In this document: piece by piece, positions 27,003-35,481 of the stretch
How positions within the stretch are numbered: position 1 is the first letter of the stretch
How the letters are laid out: each line of letters begins with the position of its first letter
Origin: Phycisphaeraceae bacterium
GTDB lineage: Bacteria > Planctomycetota > Phycisphaerae > Phycisphaerales > UBA1924
DNA length: 64,000 bases
Direction: 5' to 3'
Assembly (NCBI GenBank): GCA_021299385.1
Contig: JAJTGZ010000001.1
Span: 1 to 64,000, forward strand
Notes under the pieces: model-generated
What the model was told of the DNA's origin: nothing
What the model saw: the letters and a program-made list of their open reading frames with translations, nothing else
Databases searched by the model: none
Program-made: the position numbers and the translations under genes

Positions 27003-27734
27003 ATGAGCCGAACCTGCCGGATGCTGCCGAAGTGTCAAGATCAACCCGTGCGAGCGGGGGGGTGGTGGCTGCTCCCACGCCGGGCCTGTTCCCTGCTGCT
27101 GGCCGGTGCGTTCGCGGCGGCGGTGGTCCTGCCCGGGTGCAACATCCTCGGCCCGGCCGGGTACTTCATCCTCGGCCCTGAGAAACAGCCCGCCGCGTAC
27201 ACCCTTGACCGCGAGCAGGTCGGCGTGATCGTCATTGACGACAAGGCGAACGTCGTCCCGCACCGGTCGCTGCGCGAACTCATCGGGCGCACGGCCGAGG
27301 AAGAAATCCTCGCCCAGAAGTTGATGAAGGACATGGTCAAGAGCAGCCTCGCCCTGGCCGTGCTCTCGCGCGAGCGGTTTGGCGAGAAGCAGACGATCGC
27401 CGAGATCGGCCAGGCCCTCAAGGCCGATGTCGTCATCTACGCGACGGTCGATGACTTCTCGTTGACGCAGGACCAGCAGAGCGTCACCCCGATGGCCAAA
27501 ATGCGCGTCAAGGTCGTCAGCGTCAAGACCGGCGAGCGCCTCTTCCCCGACAAAGACCAGACCGAACCCTTCCCACTGTCCATCCGACTGCCCGCGCAGG
27601 CGATGGACAAGCCCACAGGCGCGGCGATCCTCCAGAACCAGCAGGAACTCGCCCGCCTCACAGGCCTGGCCCTGGCACGCATGTTCTACGAGCACATCCC
27701 AAGCAAGCCGGGCCGGCTGAAAGAAATCCGGTGA
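27003..27734 (+). CDS. Second lipoprotein, paralogue-like of its neighbour
   Basis: A 243-residue lipoprotein with lipobox AAAVVLPGC (Cys46). REQVGVIVIDDKANVVPHRS and TIAEIGQALKADVVIYATVD repeat the beta-alpha-beta plan of the preceding lipoprotein, with VKVVSVKTGERLFPD after it. The start is ATG 27003; an in-frame TTG at 26949 overlaps the previous stop and would lengthen the signal. The stop overlaps the GTG of the next gene by four bases (GTGA), which points to translational coupling. Together the two lipoproteins look like a pair of outer-membrane-linked factors. No known name can be given. Confidence 0.6.
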   Translation: MSRTCRMLPKCQDQPVRAGGWWLLPRRACSLLLAGAFAAAVVLPGCNILGPAGYFILGPEKQPAAYTLDREQVGVIVIDDKANVVPHRSLRELIGRTAEEEILAQKLMKDMVKSSLALAVLSRERFGEKQTIAEIGQALKADVVIYATVDDFSLTQDQQSVTPMAKMRVKVVSVKTGERLFPDKDQTEPFPLSIRLPAQAMDKPTGAAILQNQQELARLTGLALARMFYEHIPSKPGRLKEIR

Positions 27735-28906
27735 GCGAGAGTCAGCACCCAGACCGCAACGGCGAGCGCGTGCTGCACATCGCCACTTTTCCTGATGGTG
27801 GGTGGGACCAGGCCCTCGCCTTCGCCGCCATCTTGGCAAGCCAGCCCGGCCGGCACGACCTGCTGGCCATCGGCCCCAGCGGCACGCGGCAGGCCCTGCT
27901 GGCGATGGGTGTGAAGCCTGTGCAGGTCCTCGCCCCGCTGCTGGGCCAACTGCTCGGGCGCGGCACGCTGGCCAGCTCCGCGGTGCGGGCCTTTCTGCGC
28001 GACCGCCCCGGCGTGCAATACGCACTCATCCACGCCTGGTCGATCGATGCTGCCGACCTCGCCCGGCGGGCCTTGGGAAAGTTGAGAACGCCGGTCCTGT
28101 GTACCCCGGTCCGCGGGCCGCGCGCCCAGGCTGATCTTGCCGCGGTCGTCGATGCAACACTGGCACCACTTGCCCATGCGTGGTCGCTGCAGGGGAACAC
28201 ACCTTCGGCGATCCCGCTGCCCGGGCTTCCCGCAGGGTTTGAGCAGGCGTTCGCCCAGGCCCGGTCGAGGTTGCGCAACGAACTGGAGATCGGCCCAGAT
28301 GAACTCTGCGTGCTCCTTCTGGCCGACCCACCCGCCGAGGCCTCGGCACGGACGTTTGCCAGCCAGGTTGGGGTGATGCGCCTGGCAGATCTTGCTGCCG
28401 TGGGACTTGTCCCGGCCGGGGTCGGCGAGGCCCGGCGCGGTGCCCGGCACACGGCCCGGCATGACTATGTCTGGGACTTGATCCACGCACGCTGGCCCGC
28501 CCAGGCCCTCCTCCCCGCGGCGGACATCCTCGTCTGGCCCCGGCCAGCCTTGCACCCCGACGCCGGGCTAGGGGCGGATGCCCGGGCCGGGGGTGTGCTC
28601 GCGGCGCACCACGCGGCGTTGTGCGGCATCCCGATCGTCGCCCACGATGCCCTGGCCGAGCGGCTCGTCGCCAGCGCGGGGGGGACGCTCACACGCGACT
28701 GGACCCTACCGATCGTTGCCGGTGCGCTGGTGGGGTTAACTGAGCACACCGAGGATGGGCAGACCAAACTCGCCCGTGCCGGGGTGGCCCTGCGGTCGGC
28801 CGCCCAGGCCAACACGGGGGACTTTGCAGGGTGCGTGGCGAGGATGCAGGCCGCGGCGCTGGGTGGGCGGAGCGTCTCGCTGCGGGGAACCCCCGTGCCG
28901 ATCTGA
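27731..28906 (+). CDS. Glycosyltransferase-like protein, GT-B type
   Basis: A 391-residue protein with a two-domain plan. The N-terminal half reads HIATFPDGGWDQALAFAAIL with a Gly-rich turn, then YALIHAWSIDAADLARRALG. The C-terminal half has LRNELEIGPDELCVLLLADP, the domain-opening strand of GT-B enzymes, and AAHHAALCGIPIVAHDALAE, similar to the donor-site helix of GT4 enzymes. The usual E-x7-E pair is not clear, so activity is uncertain. The GTG start overlaps the upstream stop, tying it to the lipoprotein genes. A related non-enzymatic GT-B protein remains possible. Confidence 0.55.
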   Translation: MSESQHPDRNGERVLHIATFPDGGWDQALAFAAILASQPGRHDLLAIGPSGTRQALLAMGVKPVQVLAPLLGQLLGRGTLASSAVRAFLRDRPGVQYALIHAWSIDAADLARRALGKLRTPVLCTPVRGPRAQADLAAVVDATLAPLAHAWSLQGNTPSAIPLPGLPAGFEQAFAQARSRLRNELEIGPDELCVLLLADPPAEASARTFASQVGVMRLADLAAVGLVPAGVGEARRGARHTARHDYVWDLIHARWPAQALLPAADILVWPRPALHPDAGLGADARAGGVLAAHHAALCGIPIVAHDALAERLVASAGGTLTRDWTLPIVAGALVGLTEHTEDGQTKLARAGVALRSAAQANTGDFAGCVARMQAAALGGRSVSLRGTPVPI

Positions 28907-28942
28907 GCCAATGATTTGCACTCTGTGGGCAAGGAGTGTTTG

Positions 28943-29743
28943 GTGTTGCCGTGTGCGTTCACTACAAGTCGGCGTAGCCGGGCGTTTACGCTCATCGAAC
29001 TGCTCGTGGTCATCGCGATCATCGCGCTGCTCGTCGGGTTGCTGCTCCCCGCGCTCGCTTCGGCCAGGCAGTCGGCCCGCAGCGTCGCCTGCTCGGGCCG
29101 TTTGCAGCAGCTCGGCGTGGCGGTGCAGCTCTACTTCAACGACTACGACAACACCCTGCCCCAGTACCGCGTCCCCGTCGGCGGCGGGCAGACGGCCAAC
29201 ATCGGCGCGCTCTTTGGGGGCAAGAAGGGGACCCTCCCCGCCTACTCAATCAACACCGTCGGTGCCGAGCGCAGGCCCCTAAATAGGTACCTCGAACTCG
29301 GGCCAGTCCCGACGGACGTCGACCCGGGCACCTTCGAGCTCGAGGCCTTCAAGTCCCCCGCCGACGCCGGCGGGGATATCCCCGGCATCGGGCGCGTCCA
29401 GAGCATGTACGACCTGCTCGGCTCCAGTTACACACTCAACGACCACGACCTGCGCGGCGAGCAATATTGGACGCTCATCCCCACCCGCGGCGGGCGCATG
29501 CCGACGCTCTTCGAGCCGACCCGCACCTGGCTGCTCGGCAGCCACCCGATCTACAACCACCAGGCCAACGGGGCCGGGCCTGGGGACCGGGGCCAACGCT
29601 GGTACGGGCGCAAGACTGCAGGTGCAAACCTGCTCTTTGGGGACCTGCACGTGGGCGGCGTCTTTGCCGTGCCGAGCGCTGTGGAGAACACGACGGCGGA
29701 TTACACCTTCCTGCCGCAGGCGGGTTGGACGCGAACGGACTGA
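28943..29743 (+). CDS. Prepilin-type protein (DUF1559-like)
   Basis: A 266-residue pseudopilin. The start is GTG 28943, set by AAGGAG at 28931-28936 with six bases between. After a short basic leader (TSRRSRA) the prepilin-peptidase site [20 protein letters not shown] follows, with Glu at position 5 of the mature chain. The rest has the planctomycete plan: [32 protein letters not shown], and the terminal [11 protein letters not shown] in place of the H-X9-DG box. Planctomycetes encode many of these, exported by a type II/type IV pilus-like machine; pilB and pilT lie 31 kb away in this window. Its role is not known. Confidence 0.82.
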   Translation: MLPCAFTTSRRSRAFTLIELLVVIAIIALLVGLLLPALASARQSARSVACSGRLQQLGVAVQLYFNDYDNTLPQYRVPVGGGQTANIGALFGGKKGTLPAYSINTVGAERRPLNRYLELGPVPTDVDPGTFELEAFKSPADAGGDIPGIGRVQSMYDLLGSSYTLNDHDLRGEQYWTLIPTRGGRMPTLFEPTRTWLLGSHPIYNHQANGAGPGDRGQRWYGRKTAGANLLFGDLHVGGVFAVPSAVENTTADYTFLPQAGWTRTD

Positions 29744-29780
29744 CGCCACGCGGGCGCGCAATCTCCGTACGCTTGCGCCG

Positions 29781-30689
29781 ATGCCGGTCATCACCCTTGC
29801 GCATTCTGCCGACGCCGACGATGTCTACATGTGGTGGCCGATCACCGGCAAGTTGCGCCCCGAGCAGCCGTATGACGTGCTCGAACCACCCGTGATCGAC
29901 ACCGGGGACCTGCGGTTTGTGGCCCGGCCTGGGGATATCGCGCAGTTCAACCGCGAGGCGATCGCCGGTGCCGGGCCGGAGGTGGTGGCGATCTCGTTTG
30001 CCGCCCTGGCGCAGTGCGGCGGGCGTTACCGTGCGACGACCTTTGGCTCATCCTTTGGCGATGGGTACGGCCCGAGCCTGATCACACGCCCGGAGCTGGC
30101 CTCACGGGGGATTAAGCCGCTGCTGGGCGCGCGCGTGGCGGTGCCTGGGGTTGCCACAAGCGCGGCGATCACGCTGCGGCTGGTGCTGCCGTGGGCGGGG
30201 TTTGAACTTGTCGAGGTCCCGTTTGACCAGGTCTCCGCCCGCTTGCGCGGCGGGGAGGTGGATGCGGGTGTGATCATCCACGAAGAGAAGTTGACCTTCG
30301 CGGCCACGGGGCTAGTGGAGGTGCTGGACCTGGGCCTGGCGTGGAAGGTGCTCACGGGCCTGCCTTTGCCGCTAGGGGCCAACGCCGTGCGCATGGACCT
30401 GGATGAGTTACACGGGCCAGGGACGCTCGGGCGTGTGGTGGGGTTGCTGCACCAGTCGCTGTTGCACGCGCGGAAGGAGCACGCACAGAGCGCCGAGTAT
30501 GCCTGGACGTGGGCGCGCAAAAAGTTGGCGATGCGGTCGCAGGGGGATGCGTACCTGGGCATGTACGTCAGCGCGTTGACGGATGACTGCGGCCAGGCCG
30601 GGCTGCACGCGATCCACGCCTTCCACAAGCGGGCGGCGGGGATAGGTGTTTTACCCGAGATCACACCTGTTGAACTATTGACCCCATAA
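29781..30689 (+). CDS. MqnA/MqnD-like family protein (futalosine menaquinone pathway)
   Basis: A 302-residue protein of the two-lobed family that holds MqnA and MqnD. LAHSADADDVYMWWPITG replaces the SPCPNDTF opening of MqnD, RPELASRGIKPLLGARVAVP and ATSAAITLRLVLPW match the second-lobe strands, and GGEVDAGVIIHEEKLTF is the conserved D-A-G-x-x-I-H-E segment. MqnD makes 1,4-dihydroxy-6-naphthoate from cyclic de-hypoxanthine futalosine. The motif retained (GVIIHE) favours this group, but the first motif has changed, so substrate identity is uncertain. It starts at ATG 29781, 37 bases after the prepilin gene. Confidence 0.7.
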   Translation: MPVITLAHSADADDVYMWWPITGKLRPEQPYDVLEPPVIDTGDLRFVARPGDIAQFNREAIAGAGPEVVAISFAALAQCGGRYRATTFGSSFGDGYGPSLITRPELASRGIKPLLGARVAVPGVATSAAITLRLVLPWAGFELVEVPFDQVSARLRGGEVDAGVIIHEEKLTFAATGLVEVLDLGLAWKVLTGLPLPLGANAVRMDLDELHGPGTLGRVVGLLHQSLLHARKEHAQSAEYAWTWARKKLAMRSQGDAYLGMYVSALTDDCGQAGLHAIHAFHKRAAGIGVLPEITPVELLTP

Positions 30690-30892
30690 CGCGGGTTTGG
30701 GATGGGCGATGGTGGCGGTGGGGGGGTTGGGAAGTGCGCATGGGGTCAAAGCCCTAGGGGGCGCGGGGTGGGGTGCAACCGAGGGTAAAAAGTGGTCGAA
30801 TATCCTTGCGTGCGAAGCGATTCTGCCGCATGCTTTGGCGTTGCCGGTTCTCGGCGGTCGCTCGGGGTGGGCCTGTTGCCAGGAGATGCGGG

Positions 30893-32947
30893 ATGTGGAT
30901 GGATAAGCGTGCCGGGGTTGCTTTGGTGCTCGCTGGGTTGGTGGCAGCGTGTGCGGCGGTGGCGTTCGCGCAGCCGTTGGTGCCGTCGGGGGTGCAGGAT
31001 TTTTACTTCCGGGGGTCGCAGCCTTTGACGCCTGGCGCGCCGTTGCCCCCGCCGCTGGAGGGTGAAGCGGAGGGGTTGGTTGAGGCGGGGTCGTGCAAGT
31101 TGTGCCACGGGAACCAGGGGTTTGAGGAGCAGTGGCCCGACTCCAACAGCCCGTACGAGCGTTGGCGTTATTCGATGATGGCGCAGGCGTATCGCGACCC
31201 GGTCTTTCAGGCGCAGCTGCACATTGCGGAGAAGGATGCGGTGGGGTCGTCGGATGCGTGTCTGCGTTGCCACGCGCCGGTGGCGTGGCAGTCCAACCGC
31301 GTTGCGCCGCCGTATGACCCGGCGGACTTGTTCCCGACCGACACCGACGGGGTCTCGTGCTCGATCTGCCACCGCTCGGTGGACCCTGACAACAAGCCCG
31401 GCGCGCCGGTGCCGGATTTGGAGATTCTTCAGGCCCTGGGCAGCAACCGGCCTGTGGCCAGCGGGGCTTTGGGGCCTGCGGGGAAGGCAGCTTCGCAGGG
31501 GCACTTGGTGATTGACCCGAAGGACCGCCGGCGTGGGCCGTTTGATTTAGGGCCGGCGTTCGGGTATCACCAGTGGGAGCAGAGCCAGTGGCACCGCGAG
31601 AGCGGGCTGTGCATTACTTGCCACGATATCTCCAATCCGGTTTTCAGTAAGCAGGTGGACGGGTCGTACACGCTCAACGCGCCCAACCAGCCGCACCCGA
31701 CGGGGAACAAGTATGACATGTACCCGCTGGACCGGCTGGGGAGCGAGTGGATGGCGTCGGCGTTTGCGAGCGGGCCTGTTACGCAGACGATCCCTGGCCC
31801 GGGTGGCACCCTTGTGGGTCGTTTTGGGGGCGTTGACCGTGTGAGTTACGCGAGCTGCCAGGACTGCCACATGCCGACGCTGGTCAACACCGGGTGCCTG
31901 CCGATCTTCGGGCAGCCGATCCGGCAGGATTATCCGCAGCACAACTTCCAGGGTGGGAACACGTGGGTGATCCGTGCGGTGGGGGACCTGTTTGACCCGC
32001 TGGACTCGAACCTGGATGACTATGCCGGGAACCTGGATGTGCAGGGTATCGACGAGGCGGTGGAGCGGAACAAGGAGATGCTCCGCCGGGCGAGCGACCT
32101 GGAGGTGAAGGTGATCGGCTCGCGTCTGCGGGCGCGGATCATCAACGAGTCTGGGCACCGCCTGCCCGGCGGGTTCAGCGAGGGCACGGCGATGTGGGTT
32201 AACGTCAAGTTCTTTGGCCCCGGCAACACGCTGGTGCAGGAGCGCGGTGCGTACAACCCGGCGACGGCTGAGCTCACGCGCGACTCGAAGGTCTACGAGG
32301 CCAAGCAGGGTGTGGACGCGACGATGGCGTTGCTGACGGGGCTGCCGGTTGGCCCGAGTTTTCACCTTGATGTGAACAACAAGATGTTCTTTGACAACCG
32401 GATTCCGCCCAGGGGCTTTAGCAACGCGGGGTTTGCGCAGGTGCAGGCCGCGCCGGTGGGGTATGTGTACGCCGACGGGCAGCACTGGGATGACACGCTC
32501 TTTGACATCCCGGCCGGGACGGTGCGTGCGGAGGTGCGGGTCTTCTATCAGACGACGACCAAGGAATACATCGAGTGGCTTCGCGACAACGCCGACAAGC
32601 CGGCCAACAGCACGACGTACATCAAGCCCCCTGCCGGGAGCTCGGCGACGACGCTGGGCCAGGTCGTCCATGAGCAGTGGGTCAAGTGGGGGCGGAGCAC
32701 GCCGGTGGAGATGGACGTGGCGTTGACGGCGGCGCGGCGGTGTGCCGCTGATATGGCCGGGCCTGGTCAGTCGCTGGGGGCGGATGGTGAGTTGACGGCC
32801 GACGACATCATCGTCTTCTTGAACTTCTTCTTTGCCAGCGGTGCGTTGGCGGACATCGCCGGGCCTGGTCAGACGACGGTGCCGGATGGTGAGTTCACGG
32901 CCGACGACATCATCGTCTTCTTGAATGGGTTCTTTGCGGGGTGCTGA
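30893..32947 (+). CDS. Exported pentahaem c-type cytochrome with Gly-Cys (GC-type dockerin) tail
   Basis: A 684-residue protein. ATG 30893 follows AGGAGA by six bases, and the signal peptide (VALVLAGLVAACAAVAFA) ends near residue 25. Five CxxCH haem sites are visible: CKLCH 68-72, CLRCH 123-127, CSICH 156-160, CITCH 240-244 and CQDCH 322-326. Residues about 420-600 form a beta-rich domain (RLPGGFSEGTAMWVNVKFFG). The last ~60 residues carry two copies of the tail unit (GELTADDIIVFLNFFF, then GEFTADDIIVFLNGFFAGC) ending in Gly-Cys, as in the 5657 gene. It is likely a periplasmic or surface electron-transfer protein, possibly a multihaem oxidoreductase or oxidase; the substrate cannot be read. 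Confidence 0.85.
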   Translation: MWMDKRAGVALVLAGLVAACAAVAFAQPLVPSGVQDFYFRGSQPLTPGAPLPPPLEGEAEGLVEAGSCKLCHGNQGFEEQWPDSNSPYERWRYSMMAQAYRDPVFQAQLHIAEKDAVGSSDACLRCHAPVAWQSNRVAPPYDPADLFPTDTDGVSCSICHRSVDPDNKPGAPVPDLEILQALGSNRPVASGALGPAGKAASQGHLVIDPKDRRRGPFDLGPAFGYHQWEQSQWHRESGLCITCHDISNPVFSKQVDGSYTLNAPNQPHPTGNKYDMYPLDRLGSEWMASAFASGPVTQTIPGPGGTLVGRFGGVDRVSYASCQDCHMPTLVNTGCLPIFGQPIRQDYPQHNFQGGNTWVIRAVGDLFDPLDSNLDDYAGNLDVQGIDEAVERNKEMLRRASDLEVKVIGSRLRARIINESGHRLPGGFSEGTAMWVNVKFFGPGNTLVQERGAYNPATAELTRDSKVYEAKQGVDATMALLTGLPVGPSFHLDVNNKMFFDNRIPPRGFSNAGFAQVQAAPVGYVYADGQHWDDTLFDIPAGTVRAEVRVFYQTTTKEYIEWLRDNADKPANSTTYIKPPAGSSATTLGQVVHEQWVKWGRSTPVEMDVALTAARRCAADMAGPGQSLGADGELTADDIIVFLNFFFASGALADIAGPGQTTVPDGEFTADDIIVFLNGFFAGC

Positions 32948-32953
32948 TAGAAG

Positions 32954-32985
32954 TTGTTAGGTATTAGGTTTTGGGTTTTAGGGAG
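32954..32985. repeat. TTAGGTA-type heptad array, short copy
   Basis: GTTGTTAGGTATTAGGTTTT and on, a degenerate copy of the 7-bp TTAGGTG/A family, just past the cytochrome stop codon. Confidence 0.6.
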
Positions 32986-33122
32986 AGGGATTGCGGCCGC
33001 ACGGGCTGGAAGCACGTCTACGTGGTGGTGAGATCGCCGGTCATATGAGCCTGGGGAAGGTGTGCGGGAAGGCCGGGCGCGTTCTTGCACGGATCACCAA
33101 AGAATGTCTTGCGTCCGAATGG

Positions 33123-33162
33123 TCAACCCCACCCCTGCCCCTCCCCACGGGGGAGGAGTTCC
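33123..33162. repeat. C/G-rich hairpin element, copy 3
   Basis: TCAACCCCACCCCTGCCCCT, then CCCCACGGGGGAGGAGTTCC. It lies in the convergent gap between the cytochrome and solute-binding genes, in plus orientation. Confidence 0.78.
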
Positions 33163-33201
33163 AGAGAAGCAAACTCGGCGACGCTTGTAACTTGCGTTGA
33201 A

Positions 33202-34884
33202 CTACTGCTTGGCCGCTGGTTGCTCGGCTTCCTCGTAGAACCGCACGACCTGGCGGTAGTTGTTCTGGAAGAAGCGTGTGTATGCGATTTTGGCAGCTGC
33301 GCCGGCTTCGGGGTCGCGCCAGCGGCCGGTGGCTTCGCTGATTCGTTTGTAGGTCTGCTCGCTGAGGGTGAGCGTCTCGGTCGTGCCGTCTTTGTTGGTG
33401 ATGGTCTGGGTGGGCATGGCGTAGAAGAGTGCTTCCATGCGTGCGAGGGTTTCGGGTGAGAAGGTCGGGTCGTTGCTGGCGACGCGGGCGCGGGCGGCGA
33501 TGAGGGCCTCCCACGCCGGGCGCAGGTCGGCGCGGACATCAACGGCAAAGGCCCCCATCAGCGGTCCGATCAGGTCGCGCCAGCCGCGAAGGGGGGTTTT
33601 GCTGGCGATCTCGAAGGGGTTGGTCTTGTCGGTGAATTGCGCGAGGTGGTGGGTATACATGCCGCGTTTGGCGGGCATCCGGCGGAGGGCGTATTCCTGC
33701 GGGCCAAGGGGCCTGCTGGCCTCGGTCGCGCCCTTTTGGGGCGGCCCGGTTGGGGCAAACTGCCAGAGGGCCTGGGCCTCGTCAGTCATCAGGAACTCCA
33801 TGAACCGCTTTGCGATCTCGGCGTTGGGCGCGCCGTTGACGATCGAGGCCGGGTCGGCGTCGATGTAGGTTGCGCCCGGAGGGTCGATGTACCCGACGCG
33901 CCCAGTGGCAGGGTCTTGCCCTTTGGCGAGCACGGCCTGGCTCTGCCCGCGGCCATAGAAGTCGATCGCCACGCCCATGACGCACTCACCCTGCGAGACG
34001 TCCTGCGGTGGCTGGGTGCTGCTGGCGGTGAAGTAGCGTGCGTTGGCGGACATGTCGCGGAGGGTGCGCCAGCCGCGGTCCCAACCCTGGGCGTTGAGGA
34101 TCGAGTCGTAGAGCGTCGCGACGCTGCCGGACTGGCGGGCATCGCTCATGGCGACGCGCCCGAGGAGTTTGGGGTGGCCCATATCGGCAAAGCCTGTCGG
34201 CTCGGGCAGGCCGAGCCGGCGGAGTTGGTCGCGGTTGTAGACGATGCCGAAGCCCGACAGTGCGGCACCGAACCAGTATTGGTCGGGGTCATAGAGTTTT
34301 TCGATCCCGATGACGTTTTCGCCGTAGTTCTCGTCGAGGTTGTCTTGTGCAAAGGGTGCGGGGGTGGGTGGGGATGTAAGCCGTACGCGGACGCGCTCGC
34401 GCTGGCCGGTCTGGGGGTTGAGGACCTCGGTGATGATCCCGGCCTTGAGTGCGGTGTGCTCGAAGCTGCCGCCGCCGAAGATGATGTCGGGCAGGTCGGC
34501 CTTGTTGGCATCGATGACGGCCTCGGGGAGTTGTTTTTTGTCCCTGTCGGGTGCTTTGAGCGTGCTGGGTGGGCGCAGTGAAAAGTGCCCGGCGGCGACG
34601 GCGGCCTGGAGTTGGCTTTCGAGTTGCTTGCGGATTTCGGTGGTGCCGCCGGGGGAGCGCCAGTCGATGCGGACGGGGGTGCCGTGGTGCCGGGCGTGCC
34701 AGTCGCTAAACGCACGGGCGAACTCGAAGCGGATCTGCTCGACGTGCGGGGTTACGACCACAAGGGTGGGGATGTCGGTGGTGGTTCTGGCCGGGGCTGT
34801 GGCGCGGGTGCCGATGCGTGCGGCGACTGGTATCCCGATGAGCACGGCCAGCAAGACCACAATTACAATCTGTACTGCACGCAT
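33202..34884 (-). CDS. ABC transporter extracellular solute-binding protein
   Basis: A 560-residue protein with an N-terminal membrane/signal segment (IVIVVLLAVLIGIPVAARIG) starting at ATG 34882-34884. The two-lobed binding domain follows: TLVVVTPHVEQIRFEFARAF, then LPDIIFGGGSFEHTALKAG, WFGAALSGFGIVYNRDQLRR, LLGRVAMSDARQSGSVATLY and AEIAKRFMEFLMTDEAQALW, all typical of iron(III)/polyamine-type binding proteins. An extra C-terminal ~150 residues are helical. It would bring a solute to an ABC permease, but no permease or ATPase is adjacent, so the partner genes are elsewhere. The ligand is unknown. Confidence 0.82.
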   Translation of the reverse strand: MRAVQIVIVVLLAVLIGIPVAARIGTRATAPARTTTDIPTLVVVTPHVEQIRFEFARAFSDWHARHHGTPVRIDWRSPGGTTEIRKQLESQLQAAVAAGHFSLRPPSTLKAPDRDKKQLPEAVIDANKADLPDIIFGGGSFEHTALKAGIITEVLNPQTGQRERVRVRLTSPPTPAPFAQDNLDENYGENVIGIEKLYDPDQYWFGAALSGFGIVYNRDQLRRLGLPEPTGFADMGHPKLLGRVAMSDARQSGSVATLYDSILNAQGWDRGWRTLRDMSANARYFTASSTQPPQDVSQGECVMGVAIDFYGRGQSQAVLAKGQDPATGRVGYIDPPGATYIDADPASIVNGAPNAEIAKRFMEFLMTDEAQALWQFAPTGPPQKGATEASRPLGPQEYALRRMPAKRGMYTHHLAQFTDKTNPFEIASKTPLRGWRDLIGPLMGAFAVDVRADLRPAWEALIAARARVASNDPTFSPETLARMEALFYAMPTQTITNKDGTTETLTLSEQTYKRISEATGRWRDPEAGAAAKIAYTRFFQNNYRQVVRFYEEAEQPAAKQ

Positions 34885-34947
34885 ACAGAAGGATAGTGGC
34901 ACCGGGGCAGACTGGCCAAGCATGGCGATGACCCTTACGCTCTGCCT

Positions 34948-35481
34948 ATGCCCAACGCCGACTTGGCCGGTCCACAACCTCCCGTGCTGCTGGCGTTGGA
35001 CGTCGACGGCGTGCTGACGGACGGGGGTATTTTCATCGACCACGCGGGCAACGAGATCAAGCGCTATCACGCCGCAGATGGGATCGCCCTGCGGACGTGG
35101 ACGCGGCTGGGGCTGCAAGCGGCGGTGATCACTGGGCGGCGCGGCTCGGCGATCGGGCATCGCCTGGCCGACCTTGGCGTGCCCAACGTAATCCAGGGGA
35201 GCGCTGACAAGGGCAAGGACCTTGACGAACTCATCCGCATCACGGGCGTGCCTGTGGGGCGGATTGCGTATATGGGCGATGATTGGCCCGACCTGCCGGT
35301 GCTTCGGCGTGTGGGGTACCCGATGGCCCCGGCCAACGCCGCCGCGGCGTGCAAGGCGGTGGCGAAGTTCACCAGCGAGCGGCCGGGCGGGAGTGGGGCG
35401 GTGCGTGAGGGGGTGGAGTGGCTGCTGGGTATCTTGGGCCGGCTCGATGAGGCCGTGCGCTTGTATGACCGCCAAGGGTGA
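34948..35481 (+). CDS. kdsC: KDO 8-phosphate phosphatase (KdsC-like HAD)
   Basis: A 177-residue C0-type HAD phosphatase without a cap. LLALDVDGVLTDGGIFID holds the nucleophile Asp and acid/base Asp, VITGRRGSAIGHR the second motif, the lysine lies in GSADKGKDLDEL, and YMGDDWPDLPVLRR the Mg2+ aspartates. KdsC removes phosphate from KDO 8-phosphate in lipid A-core synthesis. The next gene starts on its stop codon and looks like LptC/OstA, the same kdsC-lptC order as in enterobacteria, which supports the role. CMP-N-acylneuraminate-type HADs are the close alternative. Confidence 0.85.
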   Translation: MPNADLAGPQPPVLLALDVDGVLTDGGIFIDHAGNEIKRYHAADGIALRTWTRLGLQAAVITGRRGSAIGHRLADLGVPNVIQGSADKGKDLDELIRITGVPVGRIAYMGDDWPDLPVLRRVGYPMAPANAAAACKAVAKFTSERPGGSGAVREGVEWLLGILGRLDEAVRLYDRQG

